Source: Gammaproteobacteria bacterium (GTDB lineage: Bacteria > Pseudomonadota > Gammaproteobacteria > Eutrophobiales > Eutrophobiaceae). From it: a DNA stretch of 9,288 bases. Each line of letters starts with the position of its first letter. Position 1 is the stretch's first letter. This document shows positions 1 to 7,002 of the stretch, in pieces. The notes beneath the pieces were generated by a model. That model saw nothing but the letters and a program-made list of their open reading frames with translations. It did no database searches and had not been told where the DNA came from. Position numbers and translations under genes: made by a program. The stretch covers positions 1 through 9,288 of the forward strand of contig JAENIZ010000041.1 of NCBI GenBank assembly GCA_016844485.1, written 5' to 3'.

Positions 1-66
1 AACTCGTAGTCGTAGGCTGGCTTCCCTCGCATCTTGATACACGATCAACTTGAGTAACGCATAAAA

Positions 67-89
67 TTAAAGGGGTCAGAGCCCTTTTA
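67..89 (+). repeat. Left terminal palindrome of the RAYT element
   Basis: AAGGGGTCAGAGCCCTTTT at 70-88 folds as a hairpin with AAGGG pairing with CCCTT around a GTCAGAG loop; outer TTAA bases lengthen the stem with one bulged T. The identical 19 bases occur reverse-complemented at 822-840. The copy lies about 55 bases upstream of the transposase start codon. Confidence 0.8.
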
Positions 90-141
90 AGGAAGAGCTG
101 AGCATGCTACGCTGTAACTGGTTCATTACAAGGAAAGAGCG

Positions 142-842
142 ATGCCGAGGAAACCCCGATTTTATCTTCCCGGTGTGGCCGTGCATGCAGTGCAGCGGGG
201 CCATAGCCGGGAACCGGTGTTCTATGAAGACCAGGATTACCGCGCCTATCTGAACTGGCTTACTGAGGCAGCCGGGCGTTACCAGTGTGCCGTACATGCC
301 TATGTGTTGATGACCAATCATGTGCATATTCTCGCGACACCCAAGACCAGTGAGGGCATCAGCCGCATGATGCAATATGCCGGACGGCGCTATGTGCCCT
401 ATATCAATTATCATTACGGTACGAGTGGGACGCTGTGGGAAGGCCGTTACAAGGCCAGCCTGGTGCACGAGACCGATTACCTGTTAACGTGCATGCGCTA
501 CATTGAACTCAACCCGGTGCGGGCCACAGTATGGTGCACCACCCGCGGGATTACCGCTGGTCGAGTTACCGCGCAAATGGCGAGGGCCGGGACGACAAAC
601 TCATCACGCCGCATCCCCTGTATCTGGCCCTGGGCAGGACGTATGAACAGCGTAAAGAAGAGTATCGCGCTTTGTTCAAGGCACATGTGGACGAGGCTGA
701 ACTCAAGAAGATCCGTTCGTCCTGGCAAACGGGGACGCCGTTGGGGAATGATCACTTCAGGGAGAAGGTGGAGCGCAAACTTAAATGCAAGGTGGGACAG
801 GATCGGCGCGGACGGCCTTCGAAAAGGGCTCTGACCCCTTAA
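142..842 (+). pseudogene. REP-associated tyrosine (Y1_Tnp) transposase, frameshifted
   Basis: The first frame (142 to about 528) encodes the catalytic half of an HUH/Y1 transposase. It has the His-X-His motif in MTNHVHIL (H60, H62) and the probable catalytic tyrosine in GRRYVPYIN (Y84), followed by LWEGRYKASL and IELNPVRA, all hallmarks of RAYT proteins. The usual continuation, MV.HPRDYRWSSYRANG, is found in another frame starting at the ATG at 531, so one base is missing or two are extra around 525-531. The second frame then runs 103 residues with a basic C-terminus (KCKVGQDRRGRPSKR). Rejoined, the protein would be about 233 residues, a normal family size. A good ribosome site, aaggaaag, at 130-137 supports the start at 142. 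No slippery heptamer is seen, so decay or a sequencing error is likelier than programmed frameshifting. Confidence 0.85.
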
Positions 843-844
843 TT
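822..844 (-). repeat. Right terminal palindrome of the RAYT element
   Basis: This is the reverse complement of the left palindrome, with 19 identical bases at 822-840. The stop codon of the downstream transposase frame (TAA, 840-842) lies inside it, so the coding sequence runs into the repeat. Read on the minus strand, it is an AAGGG/CCCTT hairpin followed by TTTT directly behind the capA gene, so it could also act as a terminator for capA transcripts. That second role is inference. Confidence 0.75.
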
Positions 845-846
845 GT

Positions 847-2028
847 TTAAGGCAGCGCCAGCGTGTTATCTTCTTTTAATTCAAACCGTGTTCCGAATCT
901 TTCGCTTGCCTTGTTAAGTGTATCCCTGATCCATAACGCGTTTTCTCTCGGGGTATGATTCAGTCTGAATCGTTTGATCTGCATCGGCGTCATTCTCAGT
1001 TGGACAAGCCCGCCTGACAACGGATCAATGCCCGCAAAATACATCAGGACCAGGTCGCTTCGGAATTCTTCATAGCCACCGATACCTTCGTAGTCATTAA
1101 GAAAATCACCGGCGCCATAGAGCACCAGCTTGCCTTTATAAATTTCTATTGCCCTTGCATGATGTGATGAGTGGCCATGTATCAGATCGACATGTGCTTC
1201 ATCAATAAGCTTATGGGCAAATTTGATATATTCCTCCGGGATATCATGGCCCCAGTTACTTCCCCAGTGAAAAGACATGACAACAATATCCCTGTTCTTT
1301 TTCAGTTCTTCCACCTTGACCTGGATTTCCCGGATGCCCTTGTCCGACAGGTCGTTCAAAAGATTCACTCCGGGCCTGTTTTCTTCTGCCGACCAGTCCG
1401 GCAATATTCCGCTTGTTTCAAGACCATAGGAAAACACAATCACCCTGCCTTTACCGGCAATATCCATTATTGCCGGTGACTCTGCCTGCTGAAGGTTTTT
1501 TCCGGCACCCGCAAATTTGATATTTGCCTTATTCAATGTTGAGATTGTCTCTGCAAGGCCTGAAAATCCCCAGTCAAGCGTATGATTATTCGCAAGAGAA
1601 CAATAATCAATCCTGGCTTCCTTCAGGCAAGAGACATTGGCGGGGTGCATCCTGTAATGGATTCCCTTGGTCTTCCAGTAATCATCACTTGTGGTAATAC
1701 TCGTCTCCAGATTAATAATTCGTAAATCCGGAAGAATCTGATCCAGCACACCAAGTGCATCCCCCCAGATATAGGAACAGCTGACGGGCTCTTCAATCGG
1801 GCCATTTAATTCTTCGGCAAGTTCGACATATCCTATTGCACTCTTTATATAAGATTCATACAGACGCGGATCAACCGAATAAGGCAGAACCTGATCAATA
1901 CCCCTTCCGGTCATGACATCACCCGTCATAAACAGCGTGATTAGGTCCCTTCTTTCCATCTCTTCTGATAACGCCGATTGTAATAATGCTGACGAAAACA
2001 AAAACGTAGCAAGTATAAATGAGATCAC
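847..2028 (-). CDS. CapA family (PGA_cap) metallophosphatase-fold protein
   Basis: The protein is 393 residues from a GTG at 2026-2028. I chose this start because GGGGA lies 4 bases upstream and the product then begins with a clean signal peptide (MISFILATFLFSSALLQSALS). A longer TTG start at 2094 would add 22 residues that spoil the signal and has no ribosome site. The PGA_cap domain fills most of the chain, with GDVMTGR (Asp37), NLETS (Glu108), LANNHTLDWG (Asn148, His149), SFHWGSNWG (His254), HGHSSHH (His284, His286) and YGAGDFLND (Asp308). These are the metal-site and conserved motifs of the CapA/PgsA family, which has a calcineurin-like fold. Named members take part in poly-gamma-glutamate capsule export, but no capB or capC lies nearby, so the substrate here is unknown. 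The protein is probably periplasmic. The C-terminus looks complete, although the RAYT element begins only two bases after the stop. Confidence 0.85.
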   Translation of the reverse strand: MISFILATFLFSSALLQSALSEEMERRDLITLFMTGDVMTGRGIDQVLPYSVDPRLYESYIKSAIGYVELAEELNGPIEEPVSCSYIWGDALGVLDQILPDLRIINLETSITTSDDYWKTKGIHYRMHPANVSCLKEARIDYCSLANNHTLDWGFSGLAETISTLNKANIKFAGAGKNLQQAESPAIMDIAGKGRVIVFSYGLETSGILPDWSAEENRPGVNLLNDLSDKGIREIQVKVEELKKNRDIVVMSFHWGSNWGHDIPEEYIKFAHKLIDEAHVDLIHGHSSHHARAIEIYKGKLVLYGAGDFLNDYEGIGGYEEFRSDLVLMYFAGIDPLSGGLVQLRMTPMQIKRFRLNHTPRENALWIRDTLNKASERFGTRFELKEDNTLALP

Positions 2029-2130
2029 TTTGTCCCCAAGATAAATGAAGATGTTGGAGAAAGGTATTTCAGTGGCTTTTATCAATAGGTGCAATCAGGG
2101 AAAGAATCACTTTTTTTGCCTATGACATCA

Positions 2131-2796
2131 TTAATAACGGCGGACTGAATAACAATTTATATTTACATCCAAACCACGTTGAAGCTGTGACAATACATCT
2201 TCTGCCGTGACGGCACTCACATTGGCAACTGGATATCCTGTCCTTTCAATGGCCTTTATAACCCAGGTATTACACGTGTTGAAGGCATGAAAAACGCCGT
2301 TCGCGCGGTAGAACCGGCTTTCCCCATATAAGCCGGGACCGAGTCTGGTGATGTTATTATCATTTGTACGTGCAAAGCTTTCTGCTATATAAGCCAGCAG
2401 TTTTTCGTAGCCTGTTTGTGGCACCGATATTTCCATGACTACACTACCTGAAAAATAGCGTTGAGGCGAATCAGTAAGCTCAACAACATGAAGGACAGCG
2501 GGGGTAGGCCAGAGTATTGCCTGTAGTACCAGGCCCGGCGTTACAGTCTTTGCCTGATAGAACTTCTCATCACCCCATCCGATCTCAATATAATCGTCAT
2601 TACCTAAATCGTTCTCAAGCGACAATACATATTCTTCAAGGTCCTCTCGATGAACAGCGATGCCAGTGTGCCAGCCATGGCCAATAATGTAAAACGTCCG
2701 GGGCGTTTCACATTCAATCACTGTTGGCGAGTCTGCCGGTTTCAATGCACAGCCACAATGGAGGAACACAAATATTAACAGGTAGGTGACTCGCAT
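2131..2796 (-). CDS. DUF2459 (TIGR02117-like) exported protein of unknown function
   Basis: The 221-residue protein carries the marks of the DUF2459/TIGR02117 family: GHGWHTGIAV (residues 39-48, His40 and His43), EIGWGDEKFYQ (71-81), and FYRANGVFHAFNTCNTWV (162-179). The N-terminus MRVTYLLIFVFLHCGCALKP is a short hydrophobic export signal. Cys14 or Cys16 could be lipidated, but the lipobox is not canonical. The family has no established function. A conserved His early and Cys175 late in the chain recall circularly permuted papain-like enzymes; this is my inference only. The gene starts 15 bases after the broken hydrolase gene and precedes capA in the same direction, so the three may share a transcript. 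The ribosome site is weak (GGA, about 11 bases upstream). Confidence 0.8.
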   Translation of the reverse strand: MRVTYLLIFVFLHCGCALKPADSPTVIECETPRTFYIIGHGWHTGIAVHREDLEEYVLSLENDLGNDDYIEIGWGDEKFYQAKTVTPGLVLQAILWPTPAVLHVVELTDSPQRYFSGSVVMEISVPQTGYEKLLAYIAESFARTNDNNITRLGPGLYGESRFYRANGVFHAFNTCNTWVIKAIERTGYPVANVSAVTAEDVLSQLQRGLDVNINCYSVRRY

Positions 2797-2811
2797 ATTT
2801 ACAGAGATCCG

Positions 2812-3570
2812 CTATTTACGTTTTATTTTTATGAACACTCCAAAGGTTAAGAAGTTAATCGTTTGCTTTATAGATGACTCGTCTTTCATGATAAAAGGAT
2901 GAGTTAACGGCAATACGATAAAATCCTTCATGCCTTCCAGCTTTGCATTTTCTATTGATACCTTACCGTCATCCTCTCCATCAATTATGGCAGACAGGAT
3001 CAAATTTATCGATTTATTGCCGATTATTATTCCTGCCTCAAAACTCGCCGGACCCAGTTACAAGGGCATACTGTTGATGTCAGTGCCTAATTCCTTTCCC
3101 GCAGGGCCATTAATCAAATTAAATAACCATGTTTCTCCAAGGATATCGACAACTTCACTACCTTTGTTTGGTGGACTGAGCATCACTACACGGCCAATAT
3201 TGGAAATCAATCCTTCTTTCACCAGATATCGGACAATGATTCCACCCAAAGAATGTGTGACAAAGTTCAATGGTGAATCAATATCTCTTATACATTCTCT
3301 GATTTTTGGCAATACATACTCTGAAGAAAGAATAGCAATTCGATATCTGGTAGATGGATAATCAATATTGCAGGTTTTAAAATTTTCTTTCTCAAGCGCT
3401 TTCTGCATCTTGTTCATCGAGGTGCTGGATCTTGCAAGACCGTGAAGCAATATCACCATACCTTTATCAGATCTTGTCTCCTCGTGAGAGGGCTGTGCAG
3501 GGATATGCACAGCGTAAAAAACTGGAAGTAGAACTACATAATATTTTATTTCATTAAATAAACAGGCCAC
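2812..3570 (-). pseudogene. Alpha/beta-hydrolase (lipase-like), interrupted by an in-frame TAA
   Basis: The N-terminal part (3570 down to the TAA at 3058-3060, 170 residues) has a hydrophobic leader, the oxyanion-loop motif ILLHGLARSS (residues 40-49) and the nucleophile elbow THSLGG (Ser107), followed by SPPNKGSEV. The reading frame then continues without a shift after the stop, as LGPASFEAGIIIGNKSINL and DDGKVSIENAKLEGM, then LPLTHPFIM with the expected catalytic His, to a TAG at 2812-2814. The Asp and His of the triad therefore lie beyond the stop, and the short product cannot be a complete hydrolase. Family members usually read LP-Gln-Gln/Arg-LGP here, so a CAA or CAG to TAA change fits. 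The only available start is a GTG without a visible ribosome site. The gene is visibly AT-rich compared with the oxidase cluster. The full length would be about 252 residues. Confidence 0.8.
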
Positions 3571-3712
3571 GGGCAGGTCACAATGTACTGCAAAATAAAG
3601 GGGTGCCGCTATGTATATTCTATGAATGATTATGTTGTTTGGATAAAAGGAATTGTATTTATAAATTGTGGCGGGGTAAGGTGAAAATCATTCTCAGTTG
3701 ACTCCGGCCTCT
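3571..3712. other. Intergenic gap between the membrane protein gene and the hydrolase pseudogene
   Basis: This stretch is AT-rich. I see no RNA gene and no convincing terminator. On the minus strand the hydrolase frame stays open upstream to a TGA near 3690, but no ATG, GTG or TTG occurs there. A TAGAAT on the minus strand near 3617-3622 could be a -10 box, but it has no matching -35 box. Confidence 0.4.
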
Positions 3713-4438
3713 TTAAGAAGATTGAATTAAAACCAACCGCCGCATATTCGATGCGAGATAACACAACAGAAACGTCGCAAACATCAGTTCCTGTAATTCG
3801 CTGTAACGCAGATCCGTCGGCAGAGAAGCAATATCAAACGAGGTCTTAATGCGCTCGGGTAGCTTGACCAATTCGGCGAGGAGTGCGGCAGGAAAACAGG
3901 CAAAGCCTGGCCAGAACCAGTATTGCCAGTTGTTACTCTCAAAGATTTCACCACGCCACCTGCGCCAGCCGGCGACGAAGATCCCGCCGATGATGATCCA
4001 GGTCTCAAGCAGCAGCCGGGGTTTTTGATCAAACCAGCTGCTGATGTTGTGCAGGTTCGTTTCCTGTTGATCGTTGATCGCTTTTAATTCCTCCGGCGTC
4101 TCCCAGCCGAAAAGATGCTGGCCCCAGCTGAGATCCTCGCCGGCAAAATACAGGCTGCCGGCCGTTACCAGCAAAATCCAGATGCCGAGCCACCATACCG
4201 GAAGATGTTTGCGTAAATGGAATGCGCGTAACCCGTAAACAATCGCGAAGACAAGAATAAGCGGCGTCGTTAGTTCAATAAAACCCAATTCACTTTCAAA
4301 CCAGCGCTCATACACTGGCCGCCCGAGCGAAAAAAATCCGGCCCAGACAAACACTGCCAGGATAATTGGCAGCCATAACCATATCCATTGTTGCAATTCC
4401 GATCCGTCAGAAAGAGGAGAATTGTATTTGTCGGTCAT
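3713..4438 (-). CDS. Uncharacterised six-helix membrane protein with EDLSWGQ...NLHN motif
   Basis: The 241-residue protein has about six hydrophobic segments (near residues 18-38, 50-70, 80-100, 144-160, 172-190 and 216-232). Between helices three and four lies a strongly patterned loop, EDLSWGQHLFGWETPEELK followed by NDQQETNLHNI (residues 101-132). I know this motif, usually E(E/D)xSWGQR...N.Q.E.NLHN, from widespread bacterial membrane proteins without an assigned function. A second short motif, RYSELQELMF, precedes the last helix. The start ATG lies 29 bases after the cyoE stop, in the same direction, so it is probably the last gene of the heme/oxidase assembly run. In many relatives a sco gene occupies this place. 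A part in heme, quinone or oxidase biogenesis is only a guess from position. No clear ribosome site is visible. Confidence 0.75.
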   Translation of the reverse strand: MTDKYNSPLSDGSELQQWIWLWLPIILAVFVWAGFFSLGRPVYERWFESELGFIELTTPLILVFAIVYGLRAFHLRKHLPVWWLGIWILLVTAGSLYFAGEDLSWGQHLFGWETPEELKAINDQQETNLHNISSWFDQKPRLLLETWIIIGGIFVAGWRRWRGEIFESNNWQYWFWPGFACFPAALLAELVKLPERIKTSFDIASLPTDLRYSELQELMFATFLLCYLASNMRRLVLIQSS

Positions 4439-4467
4439 TAATTAATCTGGAAAAGAAACCTGCTCGT

Positions 4468-5379
4468 CTAAACAGCACGAAGGACCAACGGTACGTAATG
4501 ATCAATGAGCAAGAGGGCAAACAGGGCCATCAGATAAATGATCGAATATGAAAAGGTCTGCATGGCCAGCCGGTCACTATGGTCTGTCTGCATCCTGATG
4601 GCGTAATACAGAAAACCGCCGCCGAGTATAATTGCGCCGAATAAATACAGCGGGCCGCTCATATATGTGACGAACGGCAATACACTGACAATGCAAAGCA
4701 CAATGGTATACAAAAGTATTTGCAGGCGGGTAAATTCGATCCCGTGGGTGACCGGCAACATCGGAATACCCACGCTCGCGTAGTCCTTGCAGCGGTAGAT
4801 CGCAAGCGCCCAGAAATGCGGCGGGGTCCAGACAAAGATAATCAAAAATAATAATAATGAGTGCGGATCCAGACTGCCGGTAACGGCGGTCCAGCCGAGT
4901 ACGGGCGGTGCCGCGCCCGCTGCACCGCCGATGACGATATTCTGCGGCGTGGCGCGCTTGAGATACATCGAATAGATAAAGCCGTAGCCAATCAATGAGA
5001 CTGCCGTCAATATGGCCGTCAGGACATTAACAAAATAGGTCAGGATAACCATGGACAACGCCCCGAGTATAAAGGCGAACAGGATGGCGCCCTGGATACT
5101 GACAGCCCCTTTTGGCAGGGGCCTGCGCATGGTGCGTGTCATGACGGAATCGATCTTATGATCGACCACATGGTTAATCGCGGCGGCAGAGGCCGCAGCC
5201 AATCCAATCCCCAGCGTACCAAATAACAGCGCCGATAACGGGATCATCCCTTCCGTCGACATGAACATTCCGACCACGGCGGTAAAGACAATCAAGGAGA
5301 CAATCTTGGGCTTGCACAGCGCAAGGTAATCACGCCAGTGCGATGCAGCTGCAATAGTTATGGTCGTGTTATCCAACAA
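4468..5379 (-). CDS. cyoE: Heme O synthase (protoheme IX farnesyltransferase)
   Basis: This enzyme transfers a farnesyl group to the 2-vinyl of heme b, giving heme O, in the cytoplasmic membrane. The 303-residue protein has the full UbiA-family set: the first Asp-rich motif NHVVDHKIDSVMTRTMRRPL (Asn69, Asp73, Asp77), GGAAGAAPPVLGW (151-163), WTPPHFWALAIYRCKDY (184-200, with the second polar motif Tyr195, Arg196, Lys198, Asp199) and about nine hydrophobic helices. The length is normal. The start is a TTG at 5377-5379, preceded by GGAG six bases away and lying inside the last codons of ctaA, which it overlaps by 11 bases, so translation is probably coupled. The name ctaB is equally used when the gene sits, as here, in a cta/cox locus that feeds heme O to heme A synthase. 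Confidence 0.95.
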   Translation of the reverse strand: MLDNTTITIAAASHWRDYLALCKPKIVSLIVFTAVVGMFMSTEGMIPLSALLFGTLGIGLAAASAAAINHVVDHKIDSVMTRTMRRPLPKGAVSIQGAILFAFILGALSMVILTYFVNVLTAILTAVSLIGYGFIYSMYLKRATPQNIVIGGAAGAAPPVLGWTAVTGSLDPHSLLLFLIIFVWTPPHFWALAIYRCKDYASVGIPMLPVTHGIEFTRLQILLYTIVLCIVSVLPFVTYMSGPLYLFGAIILGGGFLYYAIRMQTDHSDRLAMQTFSYSIIYLMALFALLLIDHYVPLVLRAV

Positions 5380-6379
5380 AGTCTCCGGTATTTGTCTTTG
5401 GCGAAGTTGAATAGTGTAACAAAGTCACCAGGGATAATAATAATAACGCGGCCACGCCATTATGCGCCACCGCCACAGGCAGCGGTAACAGCTTGATGAC
5501 ATTGGCAATACCGAGTGATATTTGTACCAGTAAAACAATCAATGTGATCAATCCTGTCAGCGCAATATTTTTATTGTTGTTACGTATGGCTTTTATCGCG
5601 ACTGTTCCGATAACCAGTAATGTTATCAGGGCGCCAATACGGTGACTCATATGGATGGCAGTGCGTGCATCACCTGCCAGGACCCCGCCTTCGTAATCAA
5701 CGCCCAGTTCGCGCCAGAAGGTAAACCCCTCGACAAAATCCATGGCTGGCCACCAGCTGCCATGACATGTCGGAAAATCCAGACAAGCCAGCGCAGCGTA
5801 ATTCGCGCTGGTCCAGCCGCCAAGAGAGATCTGAATAGTAATCACGCACAGACCCAAAATTGTCCACGGGTAGAAGCGCGCTGCATTGATATCAACAACC
5901 TGTCCCTGGCTGGATTGTTTCAGCAACAGCCAGATTAACAAGGATAGTACGGTCATTCCGCCCAGCAGATGTGCCAGGACAATAACGGGCTTCAACAGCA
6001 GGGTGACCGTCCACATGCCGAGCAATGCCTGGAAAATGACCAGTAACGCCAACACCAACGGAATGATAACCGGCTGGCCGGAAATCGATCGCCGTTTCCA
6101 GGCCATGATTGCAAGACCTGCGATTAATAAACCCAGAGTACCCGCCGCATAACGATGGGCCATTTCCTTCCACGCCTTGCCGTGTTCAAGCGGTCTTTCC
6201 GGATAGAGTTGATCAGCATGCAATGCTTTATCGGGCACGATCAATTTATCGTAGCATCCCGGCCAGTCCGGGCAACCCAGGCCTGCATGGGAAAGCCGGA
6301 CATAGGCGCCCAGCACTACGACGATAAAGGCGAGGATGACGGAAATTCTTGTTACGTTAACGAACAGTGTCGAATTCAT
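5369..6379 (-). CDS. ctaA: Heme A synthase, COX15/CtaA family
   Basis: The enzyme oxidises the C8 methyl of heme O to the formyl of heme A. The 336-residue membrane protein shows the family's four heme-ligand histidines at the expected places: KEMAHRYAAG (His75, with Glu72), VLAHLLGG (His137), IHMSHRIG (His243/His246) and VAVAHNG (His306). The two halves look like an internal duplication of a four-helix bundle. Cysteine pairs in the extracytoplasmic loops, GCPDWPGC (Cys36, Cys42) and CLDFPTC (Cys199, Cys205), match the disulfide-forming pairs of the CtaA family. It begins 13 bases after the SCO-like gene and overlaps cyoE at its end, so heme O and heme A synthases are made together. The ATG at 6379 gives a standard N-terminal first helix; the ribosome site is weak. 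Confidence 0.95.
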   Translation of the reverse strand: MNSTLFVNVTRISVILAFIVVVLGAYVRLSHAGLGCPDWPGCYDKLIVPDKALHADQLYPERPLEHGKAWKEMAHRYAAGTLGLLIAGLAIMAWKRRSISGQPVIIPLVLALLVIFQALLGMWTVTLLLKPVIVLAHLLGGMTVLSLLIWLLLKQSSQGQVVDINAARFYPWTILGLCVITIQISLGGWTSANYAALACLDFPTCHGSWWPAMDFVEGFTFWRELGVDYEGGVLAGDARTAIHMSHRIGALITLLVIGTVAIKAIRNNNKNIALTGLITLIVLLVQISLGIANVIKLLPLPVAVAHNGVAALLLLSLVTLLHYSTSPKTNTGDFVG

Positions 6380-6392
6380 AGGGGCGAAGTAC

Positions 6393-6998
6393 TCAACCTA
6401 TGCTTGAGTTTCTTAACAGGCGCTTCATATCTTTAATAATACCCACAGGATCGGTATCCGGCGGATAGCACATCATTAAATAGCCCAGGGGATCAATTAA
6501 AAAGATGGCGTGATCATATTTTTTATTCTCCGCAGCGAAGTGTGACATAAACCCTGCATTCATCTTTCCCGCCGACAGAACCAACTGGCCGGGATAGTCC
6601 TTCAGGGTCTCCGCAACTGAATTCTGTGGCATCACATCATCCAACAGGACAACGCGTTGTACACGATGCATTTCCTTGCCCATGGCCAGACTGATCTGAC
6701 GCATTCGATAAAGATTTTCCTTGCACTCGTTTCCACATTCTGCTTTCACAACGGTGAACATGGTCCATTTGCCATGTAACGGGATTTCCCTCGCCTGCAC
6801 TGGATCGGTCAATGAGATATCCTCCAGCAACTGCGGGGGATCAATTAACATGCCGTGCTGCAGGGTCCCGCTGCTGTCGCGCATAAAGTCTGTATAAAAT
6901 GCCAGGAACCAGGAACCGAGAACGGGGGAAAGAAAGATCAGAAACAGGACAATGGGGATTGCCTTGTTTTTCCACTGGCCCCGGGGTTGTTCGGTCAT
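6393..6998 (-). CDS. SCO/thioredoxin-fold cytochrome oxidase assembly protein, membrane anchored
   Basis: The 201-residue protein has one N-terminal membrane helix (about 13-35) and an extracytoplasmic domain. That domain contains ECGNECKENLYRMRQ (Cys88, Cys92, a CxxxC pair) and later KKYDHAIFLIDPLGYL (His163). The spacing and context match the CxxxC plus His copper site of SCO1/SenC proteins, although the residue after the second Cys is Lys instead of the usual Pro and the overall similarity is low. Position between SURF1 and ctaA is typical for this family in gammaproteobacterial oxidase loci. A role as copper chaperone or thiol reductant for CuA assembly is inference. I chose the ATG at 6996-6998, four bases after the SURF1 stop; a TTG at 7010 would overlap SURF1 by 8 bases and add four residues. 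Confidence 0.8.
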   Translation of the reverse strand: MTEQPRGQWKNKAIPIVLFLIFLSPVLGSWFLAFYTDFMRDSSGTLQHGMLIDPPQLLEDISLTDPVQAREIPLHGKWTMFTVVKAECGNECKENLYRMRQISLAMGKEMHRVQRVVLLDDVMPQNSVAETLKDYPGQLVLSAGKMNAGFMSHFAAENKKYDHAIFLIDPLGYLMMCYPPDTDPVGIIKDMKRLLRNSSIG

Positions 6999-7002
6999 CT
7001 GA

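Larger units (their letters stand above)
67..844 (+). mobile_element. REP/RAYT-type transposase element with inverted palindromic ends
   Basis: The unit consists of a Y1 (HUH) transposase gene enclosed by two copies of one 19-base sequence in inverted orientation, at 70-88 and 822-840. Each copy is itself an imperfect palindrome, which is the arrangement known for REP-associated tyrosine transposases (RAYTs) and their REP/BIME sequences. The outer ends are the similar runs attaaagggg on the left and, read inward on the opposite strand, aattaagggg on the right. No target-site duplication is visible, as expected for single-strand HUH transposition. The transposase is frameshifted, so this copy is probably no longer autonomous. 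The exact outer limits are my estimate from where the two ends stop matching. Confidence 0.75.

Noticed and set aside
1..62. Possible gene end or repeat at the left edge
   Set aside because: I found no open frame with motifs and no repeat match to the rest of the window in this short stretch.
76..468. 130-codon open frame on the minus strand across the transposase
   Set aside because: It is the antisense of the transposase catalytic region, has no family motifs, and crosses the left palindrome.
520..535. Programmed frameshift in the transposase
   Set aside because: No slippery heptamer, upstream ribosome-like site or downstream stem is visible at the junction.
2930..3361. 143-codon open frame on the plus strand
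   Set aside because: It lies antisense to the hydrolase gene, whose minus-strand motifs (THSLGG, KLEGM) are unmistakable; no ribosome site.
3640..3712. Terminator for the heme-synthesis run after the 241-residue membrane protein
   Set aside because: Only a weak imperfect palindrome (TGAGAAT/GATTTTCA) is present, with no GC-rich stem and no T run.
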